The notes under the pieces: model-generated | Database searches by the model: none | The model's input: the letters and a program-made list of their open reading frames with translations, nothing else | What the model was told of the DNA's origin: nothing | Assembly (NCBI RefSeq): GCF_042654365.1 | Contig: NZ_JBHSGG010000040.1 | Location: 37,449-101,448, forward strand | DNA length: 64,000 nucleotides | Source of the DNA: Coralloluteibacterium thermophilum | Lineage (GTDB): Bacteria; Pseudomonadota; Gammaproteobacteria; Xanthomonadales; Xanthomonadaceae | Direction: 5' to 3' | Position numbers and translations under genes: made by a program | Shown here: positions 22,814 through 29,149 of the stretch, piece after piece | Position numbering within the stretch: the first letter of the stretch is position 1 | Layout of the letters: the number at the start of each line of letters is the position of its first letter

Positions 22814-22940
22814 CCGGCCCGGGCAACTGCCGGACCGGCGTCGAGGCGGCAGGCATGTTTCCCCGATGGCCGCGAGACGCGCGGGGGCGACGGGGGCGCC
22901 CGGCTCCGGGACGGCGGGGCGCACCGGCGCGCATGCGCCG

Positions 22941-23044
22941 TCAGAACTCCCCCCGCAGGCCCATCGAGCCCTTGATCGAGCTGCCGTGGCCGAGGTCGTC
23001 CAACAGCGTGGTGAATCGCCGGGCAGCGGCAGGCGGCAACGGGT
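22941..23044 (-). pseudogene. Possible outer-membrane barrel C-terminus remnant
   Basis: Immediately beyond the BNR-protein stop, a minus-strand frame reads RRFTTLLDDLGHGSSIKG then SMGLRGEF and stops at 22941. This resembles the last strand of an autotransporter-type or other outer-membrane barrel, ending in Phe. No start codon or upstream homologous sequence is present, so if real it is the tail of a deleted gene. The match is short and could be chance. The rest of the 22739-23044 gap holds only the receptor promoter. Confidence 0.3.
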
Positions 23045-24295
23045 TCAGCGCCGCCCGGCGCGCGCGCCGCGCAGGACCGGGCTGCCGTCCTCCACATCCG
23101 TCCAGACGAGATGCGCAGCGCCCGCATGGACGGCGAGGCGGGGCAGGCCGCTCGCGCGACCGCGCGCAGCCAGCCTGGCGACGTCGACCCGCTCGTGCTC
23201 GTCGAGTTCGGAGCCGAAGCGCGCGAGGCGCAGCGTCTGGCCGTCGGGGCGTTCGACCAGCCAGGCGAGCCAGAGGGCATCGTCGGCCGCTTCCAGGGCC
23301 ACCCGGCCGAGCACCTCGGTGCCCTCGGCGACGGAGACCGGCGTTCCGAAGCTGGCGCCGGCGTCGTCGGAGCGGGCGATGCGGATCTCCGGCGTTCCCG
23401 CCGCCTCCGTGTACCAGGCGACCCAGACAGTATCGCCATCTGTGGCCACAGCGGGCCCGTTGACCGGGCAGCCCGCGATCCGCCAGCCGTCCGGATGCAC
23501 CAGGGCCGGGGCGGTCCACGTCTCTCCGTCGAAGCGCGTCAGGCGGATGTCCCGCACCTCTTCGTCGTCGCGTCCGCGATACACGACGACGACGCCGGAG
23601 GCGGTGAGGGCGGAGTCGGTGGTGCAGCAGTCGCAGGTCGAGGCATCGAGCGGCCATTCCGCACGGGTTGCGCCATCGGCACCGAGTACGGCGGCGCGCA
23701 GCATCATCGCCCCGCCTCCGTGCCCGTGGGCGTGGTGCTTGCCGGCGTGCGCGGGGTGGCTGCTCTTCTGCCGGCTGTCGAGCCAGGCCATGCCGAGGCG
23801 GTCGTCGCGCTGCGACCAGAAGGTCACGAAGCCGTGGTCGCCGCGGACGTGTTCCAGGTTGACCATCCGCGGTGCCGACCAGGTCGCGCCCCGGTCGCCG
23901 GAGCGGACCACGTCGATGCCGTAGTCCATCCGCCCCGGCCCCGTGCTGCGCAGCCAGTGCGCCCACAGCGAACCGTCCGGCAGCGCGTGCACGTGCGGCG
24001 TGTCCGCCCAGTTGACGAACCAGTCCGCGCCCTCTGCGATGGTCAGCGGCGCGTTCCAGCGTCGTCCGTCGGGCGTCCGCGCGAGCCGGAGGCGATGGCC
24101 GTCGCCGGTCCGTTCAAGCCAGCTCAGCAGCAGCCCGCCCTCGGCGTCGCGGACCAGGTCCGGCTGCCCGCCCATCGTCGCCGGCAATGCCCAGGACTCG
24201 ACCTGCAGCGTGCCCGGCGCGCCGGGTCCGCCCGCGGAGACCGGCGGGCCGGCCAGGGCGGCGAGGCCCAACAGGGTCGTGAGCAATCGGGGCAT
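23045..24295 (-). CDS. Secreted BNR/sialidase-like protein with CDCC and His-rich motifs
   Basis: A 416-residue exported protein with a signal peptide (residues 1-21) and a predicted six-bladed beta-propeller of BNR/sialidase-like repeats (DRGATWSAP near 134-142, DDAGASFGTP further on). True sialidase catalytic residues are not evident. Two features suggest metal binding: STCDCCTTD (Cys221, Cys223, Cys224) and a His-rich loop at 180-192 with six histidines. It is followed on the same strand by the TonB receptor and preceded by the palindrome at 24361. A periplasmic metal-handling partner of the receptor is an inference; the family annotation 'exo-alpha-sialidase' is probably misleading. Confidence 0.75.
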   Translation of the reverse strand: MPRLLTTLLGLAALAGPPVSAGGPGAPGTLQVESWALPATMGGQPDLVRDAEGGLLLSWLERTGDGHRLRLARTPDGRRWNAPLTIAEGADWFVNWADTPHVHALPDGSLWAHWLRSTGPGRMDYGIDVVRSGDRGATWSAPRMVNLEHVRGDHGFVTFWSQRDDRLGMAWLDSRQKSSHPAHAGKHHAHGHGGGAMMLRAAVLGADGATRAEWPLDASTCDCCTTDSALTASGVVVVYRGRDDEEVRDIRLTRFDGETWTAPALVHPDGWRIAGCPVNGPAVATDGDTVWVAWYTEAAGTPEIRIARSDDAGASFGTPVSVAEGTEVLGRVALEAADDALWLAWLVERPDGQTLRLARFGSELDEHERVDVARLAARGRASGLPRLAVHAGAAHLVWTDVEDGSPVLRGARAGRR

Positions 24296-24360
24296 GGGCG
24301 GGCGAGGGCAGTGGGAGGGACGGTGATCATCAGGATGCCCGCGTGCGCGCAACGCATGCA

Positions 24361-24377
24361 TGCGACCGGCTGTCGCA
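24361..24377. promoter_or_regulatory. Palindrome TGCGAC-N5-GTCGCA upstream of the BNR-like gene
   Basis: Perfect arms with spacer CGGCT, 66 bases upstream of the ATG at 24295. Third member of the set also seen at 18406 and 22797. Confidence 0.6.
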
Positions 24378-24403
24378 GCACCCGCGGCCGTCGCGGGCGA
24401 TCT

Positions 24404-25219
24404 TCACTCCGTGCCGACGGCAGCCGCGCGATAGCTGCGCATTGGGCCGCGCCACGGGGCGGAGGCCGACGGAGACGCCTCATGGATGAACAGCGACAGC
24501 ACCGGCCCGGAGCCAGCGCAGCGCCGCGCGCGATCACCACGTTCGAAGTGCGCCGGATACCCGGCAGCCGCATGTGGGAGGTCTGGATGGGCGACCACCG
24601 CGGCCGGACCCTCTACGACAGCGAACCCGAAGCCCGCACCGGCGCCCTCGAATGGGCCCGCAGCTGGCGCGCGACCAGCGGCGAGGACGTCAGGGTGCGC
24701 GTGCGGATGCAGTAGCGGGCGCAGGCTTTCATCACCGGTGCAGTCCTTCATCAAACGCGCAGGACCGTCGGATCTGGGGCATGCTCGCAGACGTCTCCCG
24801 TGCTTCGCATCACGCGCGCAGCCAACAAAGCGATACTTCGCATAATATATATTCGAGGAGCACGTTAAGGTTGGCTTGTCAAGCCCCTCCGCGCGGCCCG
24901 GTGGGGCGTAGCCGCCCAGCACGAAAGCCAGCCCGACCGCCGCGGCGACCGGGCTCAACCTTTCCAATGCTGCGGCCCACAGCTTCCGTTCTGTCTTGTC
25001 GGTCGCTTTCTCGACATGGATGCGCAGCATCCACGTCGGGCCGTCCTCGCCAGATGCATCGCAAAGCTGCGCAATTCGTTCATCTGGCATCGGCACAGTG
25101 CCGCTTTTCCAGCCGCTAATGAGTGACGGCTTGACCTTCAACAGCCGCGCGATATCCGCGTCGTTGTTGAAGGAGCGAGCTTTCTTCACTTTGTCAAGTA
25201 GCTCCCGCTGGGCGGTCAT
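24404..25219 (-). CDS. Prophage repressor (HTH, DUF3693), chimeric across attL
   Basis: Residues 1-110 are a phage-type helix-turn-helix regulator with a DUF3693 domain: recognition region DADIARLLKVKPSLISGWKSG at about 20-40, then DERIAQLCDASGEDGPTWML and a hydrophobic helix (VAAAVGLAFVLGG). The frame runs through the attachment core (NIYYAK, residues 123-128) into host DNA and stops only at 24404, giving 271 residues. In the excised circle it would join phage DNA at the other end and stop after 153 residues (25 new residues starting FMTWLRSLFRE), with that stop overlapping the next phage ATG. Integration therefore replaces the natural C-terminus. Two operator-like palindromes lie just upstream. 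Confidence 0.75.
   Translation of the reverse strand: MTAQRELLDKVKKARSFNNDADIARLLKVKPSLISGWKSGTVPMPDERIAQLCDASGEDGPTWMLRIHVEKATDKTERKLWAAALERLSPVAAAVGLAFVLGGYAPPGRAEGLDKPTLTCSSNIYYAKYRFVGCARDAKHGRRLRACPRSDGPARLMKDCTGDESLRPLLHPHAHPDVLAAGRAPAAGPFEGAGAGFGFAVVEGPAAVVAHPDLPHAAAGYPAHFERGDRARRCAGSGPVLSLFIHEASPSASAPWRGPMRSYRAAAVGTE
24482..24715 (+). CDS. Small hypothetical protein (DUF2188-like)
   Basis: A 77-residue protein whose second half, WEVWMGDHRGRTLYDSEPEA followed by an amphipathic helix and a basic strand (DVRVRVRMQ), resembles the small single-domain DUF2188 fold. No catalytic motif. It is the last host gene before the prophage. The integrated prophage repressor frame runs antisense through this gene. 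Start ATG 24482 lacks a strong ribosome site, so confidence is moderate. Confidence 0.5.
   Translation: MDEQRQHRPGASAAPRAITTFEVRRIPGSRMWEVWMGDHRGRTLYDSEPEARTGALEWARSWRATSGEDVRVRVRMQ
24835..24862 (+). other. attL (hybrid dif, degenerate XerD arm)
   Basis: XerC arm ACTTCGCATAA, centre TATATA, then TTCGAGGAGCA in place of the canonical XerD arm. The XerC arm is identical to that of the full dif at 32966. The poor XerD half is expected if it derives from phage attP. The site lies inside the repressor reading frame. Confidence 0.85.
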
Positions 25220-25220
25220 C

Positions 25221-25289
25221 TTCAAGAATCCTTGACTGTTCAATCTTCCCTGACTATACAAGGCCCAGCCTTCAAGAATTCTTGAAGGC
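25221..25289. promoter_or_regulatory. Prophage operator-promoter region
   Basis: A sigma-70-type rightward promoter (TTGACT 25232-25237, 17-base spacer, TATACA 25255-25260) is flanked by two related palindromes. The right one is perfect over 22 bp (25268-25289, core TTCAAGAATTCTTGAA). The left one (TTCAAGAATCCTTGAC, 25221-25236) matches the core at 14 of 16 positions, overlaps the -35 box and abuts the repressor start codon at 25219. The layout predicts repression of the phage genes and autoregulation by the repressor. Confidence 0.75.
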
Positions 25290-25361
25290 CGGCCGCCCCG
25301 GCCACCCCTCCCCTGAGTGGCTGGGGCGGCCCTCGGGGCAGGGATTAGATCGGGGGATCGC

Positions 25362-25514
25362 ATGAAGGCTTTCGTCGGTTCGTTCTTGTGGGCGTGCGCA
25401 GTGGCGTTCGGCATGGAGGGGGAGTGGGTGCACTTCGCCGTTTCTGCTGGCGTCGGCACGCTGCTGGTGGTCAGCGCGTTCCGTGACGCCCTGAGCGTGG
25501 GGCGCGTGCTGTGA
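25362..25514 (+). CDS. Small prophage membrane protein
   Basis: Fifty residues beginning MKAFVGSFLWACAVAFGMEG, with two hydrophobic segments. No family recognised. It is the first gene of the rightward phage transcript, and its stop overlaps the GTG start of the replication gene, so the two are probably translationally coupled. ATG 25362 is preceded by a GGGGGAT stretch only, a weak ribosome site. Confidence 0.5.
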   Translation: MKAFVGSFLWACAVAFGMEGEWVHFAVSAGVGTLLVVSAFRDALSVGRVL

Positions 25515-25521
25515 GCCTCAC
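25511..25521. promoter_or_regulatory. Palindrome GTGAG-C-CTCAC on the rep start codon
   Basis: An 11-base palindrome whose first three bases are the rep GTG start. The same 12 bases (with trailing G) recur at 32027-32038, and near-identical versions at 31659 and 31704. Candidate operator or translational control element of the prophage. Confidence 0.45.
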
Positions 25522-26764
25522 GGAATCCATGTCCCCGGATCGTTGCCCTGAGTGCCGCGCTCGGCTGGACGCCAGCGGCGACTGCGGCGGCTGTGGGGCG
25601 ACCGCCGAGTGGTTGGCCGATGCCGCCGAGTTGATGGCGCCCTATGGCGCCGAGGAAATGGACCACGCCCCGAGGGGGTCCAATTCTGCGACGGCGGCCG
25701 GCCCGTCTAGTAACACGGGCCCTAACCGGAGGTGCAACGTTCGGGGCTCGCGGAAGCGGAAAGAGAAGCATGAATCTCTCCCGTCCGGCGTCCGCCAGGA
25801 CGGCGTGTTGATCGACGCGCTTGCCGTCACGCTGCCCGGTGCCGAGGAGCTTGTTGAGGAGTTCGGCCGCGAAGGTCTGCCGCAGCGCATCGTGCGCTCG
25901 ATCTTCGGCGGGTCTCTCCATGCTGGGGAATTCGAGAACCGGGGCTTCCTCGGTTACGACGAAAGCGCACGCATCCTCAACGACGCTGGCGAGCCCGTGG
26001 GCTGGGTCGGCATTGGCGGTCAGCGGGACACGATCCACGTTTCGATGATGGGCGCGGGCTGTGCGCTCGTCCGGGACTGGCATCGCGTCGCGTCGAGCCT
26101 CGCCGTGTACAGCGCGAAGATCACGCGGTGCGACCTCGCGTACGACGACTACACCGGCGAGCATTTCAGCGTGGCTCACGAAATCGCCCGCGTGCAGGCG
26201 GGCGAGCGGGTAAGGGCCCGGGGCGCTGGCGCGCCGCCCAAAAACTGGTGGATGCAGCACCTAGATACCGGCGTCGGCGACTCGCTGTACGCGGGCACGC
26301 GTGGGGACAAGCTCCTCAATATCTACGAGAAGGGCAAGCAGCAGGGCGACCCGACATCCCCGTGGGTGCGGGTCGAGGTCCGCTTCTGGAACAAGAAGCG
26401 TGAGATTCCGTATGGCGTGCTAACGGCGCCGCTGGGCTATCTGCGCGCCGCGTACAACGTGTGCGAGCGGGTGCCGGGGGATTCCTGCGAGCGCATCCGG
26501 ACCATCGCCGCGACCGTGGAGTGCAACGCGAAGGCGTGGGTGCAGTGGATGGGCCGTCAGGTCGGCGGCTCGCTCGATCTGCTGATTCAGTCGCTCGGGC
26601 TGGATCAGGCAATGCATTACGTAACCGAGCACATCGCACGACGATCAACGCCCGTGCGGTTCAAGGCGAAAGCACCAACGGCCGAGGCGTTGCGGTCGTA
26701 CATCAGAGAAGGGCTAAGCGATGCTCGCAGCCGCGATCAGGTGGGCGCTCTTTGTCCGGCGTGA
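25511..26764 (+). CDS. Prophage replication initiation protein (Rep_trans/RstA-like)
   Basis: A 417-residue rolling-circle replication initiator of the phage replication-initiation-factor family. An N-terminal zinc-ribbon-like segment (CPECRARL...CGGCG) and a basic linker (residues 60-90) precede the Rep domain, which starts near DGVLIDALAVTLPG and contains YSAKITRCDLAYDD and a YAGTRGDKLLNIYEKG motif characteristic of the family. The GTG start overlaps the upstream stop. An ATG further in could give a shorter form lacking the zinc ribbon. It nicks phage double-stranded DNA to prime plus-strand synthesis. Confidence 0.88.
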   Translation: MSLTESMSPDRCPECRARLDASGDCGGCGATAEWLADAAELMAPYGAEEMDHAPRGSNSATAAGPSSNTGPNRRCNVRGSRKRKEKHESLPSGVRQDGVLIDALAVTLPGAEELVEEFGREGLPQRIVRSIFGGSLHAGEFENRGFLGYDESARILNDAGEPVGWVGIGGQRDTIHVSMMGAGCALVRDWHRVASSLAVYSAKITRCDLAYDDYTGEHFSVAHEIARVQAGERVRARGAGAPPKNWWMQHLDTGVGDSLYAGTRGDKLLNIYEKGKQQGDPTSPWVRVEVRFWNKKREIPYGVLTAPLGYLRAAYNVCERVPGDSCERIRTIAATVECNAKAWVQWMGRQVGGSLDLLIQSLGLDQAMHYVTEHIARRSTPVRFKAKAPTAEALRSYIREGLSDARSRDQVGALCPA

Positions 26765-26795
26765 TGCCACCCAACACAACAAGTGAGGACTGACC

Positions 26796-27065
26796 ATGTT
26801 TATCGAGATCAAGAGCAATACCCTTTCGGGCATTCGTGAATACAAGGGCCGTCAGTACGGCGATCAGCAGGCGGCGCTTTTCATGCCGGGTGCGGATTAT
26901 CCGCTGCCGTTCAAGGTCAACGTGCCGGCCGATGCGGCCCACGCACCGGGCCGGTACACTCTGGATGGGTCGGGGTTCGGCACCGATCAGCACGGAAACC
27001 TGCGGCTGAATCGCGTGCGTCTGGTGCCGCTCGCGGCACCGACCGGTAAGGCGGCGGCGGCCTGA
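26796..27065 (+). CDS. Prophage single-stranded DNA-binding protein (gpV-like)
   Basis: An 89-residue protein in the position of the inovirus gene V protein, which coats newly made single strands before extrusion. Sequence features are an OB-fold-like beta pattern (FIEIKSNTLSGIREYKGRQY) with aromatic and basic residues and an alanine/lysine-rich tail. Size, position directly after rep and a good ribosome site (GTGAGGACTGACC) support the call; no invariant motif proves it. Confidence 0.7.
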   Translation: MFIEIKSNTLSGIREYKGRQYGDQQAALFMPGADYPLPFKVNVPADAAHAPGRYTLDGSGFGTDQHGNLRLNRVRLVPLAAPTGKAAAA

Positions 27066-27068
27066 GTT

Positions 27069-27272
27069 ATGGCGCAGGTGCTCGTGCCGTACTGCCGGGT
27101 GGCTGATTTTGATGCGGCCACGGGCACCTGCGCCGCCCCGTTTTGGGGCCCGCATCAGGGGGTGCTGCCGCCCCTGACGATGGTCGATGCGTCGTTGATC
27201 GCTGCGGGGATCATCTCGCTGTGGGCCATCGGTTTCATTATTCGGCAAGCGCGCCGTGCAGGGCAGTCCTGA
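27069..27272 (+). CDS. Small prophage membrane protein, possible minor coat
   Basis: Sixty-seven residues with an N-terminal Cys-containing segment (PYCRVADFDAATGTCAAPF) and one strong transmembrane helix (ASLIAAGIISLWAIGFIIRQ) ending in a basic tail. Position just before the major coat gene fits a minor coat protein of the pVII/pIX type. Start ATG 27069 lies three bases after the ssDNA-binding gene stop. Confidence 0.55.
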   Translation: MAQVLVPYCRVADFDAATGTCAAPFWGPHQGVLPPLTMVDASLIAAGIISLWAIGFIIRQARRAGQS

Positions 27273-27305
27273 CCGGCATCAACCAAACCAAAAGGAGGAA
27301 TACCC

Positions 27306-27557
27306 ATGAACCGCAACAACATCCAGTCCCGCGTGATGCAGGCGCGCGATTCGATCCGGAACCTCGGCTACAAGGGCGCCGCCGCCGTCACGGTGTTCGG
27401 CGCCTCGATGTCGCCGGCGTTCGCGCAGAGCCTCGGCGAGGCGTTCACCAGCGAGGCGGATGGCGCCAAGTCGGAGCTGCTCATCATCGGCGGTGCTGTC
27501 CTGGCGGTCGTCGCCATCATCTTCCTCATCAAGTCGGCCAAGCGCTCGGCGAGCTGA
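27306..27557 (+). CDS. Major coat protein (pVIII-like)
   Basis: An 83-residue precursor. A long basic signal peptide ends at PAFA (residue 40), giving a mature protein of about 43 residues: acidic N-terminus (SLGEAFTSEADGAKSE), one transmembrane helix (LLIIGGAVLAVVAIIFLI) and a basic C-terminus (KSAKRSAS) that would contact the DNA. This is the classic inovirus major-coat plan. A strong AGGAGG site precedes the ATG, and a terminator follows at once, consistent with high expression. Confidence 0.92.
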   Translation: MNRNNIQSRVMQARDSIRNLGYKGAAAVTVFGASMSPAFAQSLGEAFTSEADGAKSELLIIGGAVLAVVAIIFLIKSAKRSAS

Positions 27558-27558
27558 A

Positions 27559-27595
27559 GAAGGGGAGGGGAGGGGCAACCCTCCCCTTCGTCTCT
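27559..27595 (+). terminator. Terminator after the major coat gene
   Basis: A perfect 11-bp stem (GAAGGGGAGGG at 27559-27569 with 27579-27589) and a nine-base loop follow the coat-gene stop by one base; the T-tract is weak (GTCTCT). It is analogous to the partial terminator after gene VIII of Ff phages, which raises coat mRNA relative to downstream genes. Confidence 0.65.
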
Positions 27596-27664
27596 ATGGA
27601 CTACCTCGGCTACTGGTTTCTGCTTGGAGTGCTCGGCGCATGCTGGCTCGCTCTCGACGACTGA
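27596..27664 (+). CDS. Very small hydrophobic prophage protein
   Basis: Twenty-two residues, MDYLGYWFLLGVLGACWLAL then two Asp, almost all hydrophobic. It lies between the coat gene and the pIII-like gene, with which it overlaps by 25 bases. Size and place suit a pVII/pIX-type minor coat protein, but so short a frame may be chance. Confidence 0.35.
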   Translation: MDYLGYWFLLGVLGACWLALDD

Positions 27665-28857
27665 TTGCGCGGATCGGTGAGCGCGTCGTGGTGCGCGTGC
27701 TAGTTCGCGTGTGTGTCGTCGTAATGCTCGGCCTTATCGGTTGGGGCACCGCTCGCGCTGCGTACTACCCCGACGAGGGGTCAGCTTACGCGGGTTGCGT
27801 TGCGATGGCGGCCAGCATCCCTAGTGCGACATCGCAGCACTGCACTAGGGAGACGCACGATGGCAGCCATGATCGCTATTTTTGTCGTGTCTACTCGCCC
27901 AATTACGGCGCGGTTGTCTCGTGTGGTTTTTTCGATGGCCGCGACCCGTTCCACATTTATCCCAAGACCGGCGTGTGCTCGATGCGCCCCGAGCGTTTCG
28001 ATATCTCCGCGCCGACCTCAAACGGCACGGGGCTCGTGTGCGACAACGGTTGCATGATGGATGTGTGGGTCGATGGCGGTACAGGCGGCTTCAACGCGCT
28101 GCCGACTGGCGCGACGTGCACGACCGACGATGCGCCGCCGCCCGTTTCGCCGTCCGACCCAGACCCGCCAGAAGAGCCCGAGCCCGGAGAGCCGGGTGAG
28201 CCCGGAGAGCCCGGAGAGCCCGGAGAGCCCGGAGAACCGGGTGAGCCCGGTGAGCCCGGTGGCGGCAATGATGTCGATCTGTCGGGCGTGCATTCTCGCC
28301 TGGACAAGATCGACAACAGCATCAACACGCGGGGTCAGCAGACCGTAGCCGCGATCAATTCGCAAGGCTCACAAATTACAAGTGCCATCGCGGGCCAGAC
28401 CAATGTGCTCGGCGGCAAGCTCGACGGCATCCGGGACGCGCTCGAAGGCCTCGGCGGCGGCGAGCAGGGCGAGTTCAGCGGCACCGGTTGCGGTCTCGAC
28501 GACGTGTGCAATGGCGACCCCATCCTGTGCGCGTCGGTGCGCGAAGCCAAGTTGGCGCGGTGCCGTGCTGAGGCGGCGGATTCTGCGAACGCGAACGCCG
28601 TAGAGCATGCAACGGCGATGGAAGCGAGCGGGGCGGGTGTCGGCACGTCTGAGGTAACCATTGGTCCCGAGCTGCTCGACACGTCCGGCTTCGTGGGTAA
28701 TTCGTGCATCGCTCCGCCGTCCGTCGCGTTGCAGCGGTTGGGCTCGCTGGATTTCTCCGCTGCCGGGTCGCTTTGGTGCGACTACATCGCTCTATTGCGT
28801 CCCATCGTGATTCTGTTTTTCGGCCTTCTCCCGTCGATCTATATCCTGAGGCGTTGA
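27640..28857 (+). CDS. Adsorption protein, pIII-like
   Basis: A 405-residue phage tip protein. A basic signal peptide (residues 1-40) is followed by a Cys-rich N-terminal domain (about 45-165), a long collagen-like Gly-Glu-Pro linker, a helical/coiled-coil stretch (LSGVHSRLDKIDNSINTRG) with phage-fibre character, a second Cys-rich domain and a C-terminal transmembrane anchor (ALLRPIVILFFGLLPSIYIL). The flexible linker between a receptor-binding and an anchoring domain parallels the glycine-rich linkers of Ff pIII. Host specificity cannot be read from the sequence. Confidence 0.8.
   Translation: MLARSRRLIARIGERVVVRVLVRVCVVVMLGLIGWGTARAAYYPDEGSAYAGCVAMAASIPSATSQHCTRETHDGSHDRYFCRVYSPNYGAVVSCGFFDGRDPFHIYPKTGVCSMRPERFDISAPTSNGTGLVCDNGCMMDVWVDGGTGGFNALPTGATCTTDDAPPPVSPSDPDPPEEPEPGEPGEPGEPGEPGEPGEPGEPGEPGGGNDVDLSGVHSRLDKIDNSINTRGQQTVAAINSQGSQITSAIAGQTNVLGGKLDGIRDALEGLGGGEQGEFSGTGCGLDDVCNGDPILCASVREAKLARCRAEAADSANANAVEHATAMEASGAGVGTSEVTIGPELLDTSGFVGNSCIAPPSVALQRLGSLDFSAAGSLWCDYIALLRPIVILFFGLLPSIYILRR
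28173..28262 (+). repeat. Nine-base tandem repeat encoding (Gly-Glu-Pro)n
   Basis: About nine tandem copies of a GAGCCCGGA-type unit encode the proline-rich linker of the pIII-like protein. Units differ only at third positions (GGA/GGT, CCC/CCG), so copy number could change by slippage and alter linker length. Confidence 0.85.
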
Positions 28858-28858
28858 T

Positions 28859-29149
28859 ATGCCAATCCTCGCTGCGATCTGGCCGGCGCTGCTGGCGTTT
28901 CTCACGAAGTATCTGCCGTCGCTTGTCGGGCAGGTCCTGTTGGCGTTCGGCGTTGGGCTCGCCGTGCACACGTTCGCGATGCCGGCGTTCATGAATCTCG
29001 TGCGCAGCTACACGTCTGGCATGTCGGCGTGGACGCTGAATCAGCTGGGCGCTCTCGGTGTCGATGTCTGCATCACGATGGTGTTCAGCGCGATGACGGC
29101 TGCGGCCGCGAAGCGCGTTGTGCTGTCCAAGCTGGGGCCGGACGCATGA
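28859..29149 (+). CDS. Minor coat protein, pVI-like (DUF2523)
   Basis: A 96-residue membrane protein with three hydrophobic segments (IWPALLAFLTKYLPSLVGQV, LLAFGVGLAVHTFAMPAF, VDVCITMVFSAMTAAAA) and a short basic tail. This is the DUF2523 type found directly upstream of Zot in inoviruses, equivalent to Ff pVI. Its stop overlaps the zot ATG (ATGA at 29146-29149). Confidence 0.8.
   Translation: MPILAAIWPALLAFLTKYLPSLVGQVLLAFGVGLAVHTFAMPAFMNLVRSYTSGMSAWTLNQLGALGVDVCITMVFSAMTAAAAKRVVLSKLGPDA

Noticed and set aside
28178..28262. Tandem repeat considered as a CRISPR array
   Set aside because: Units are nine bases, contiguous, without spacers, and lie in frame in a coding sequence.
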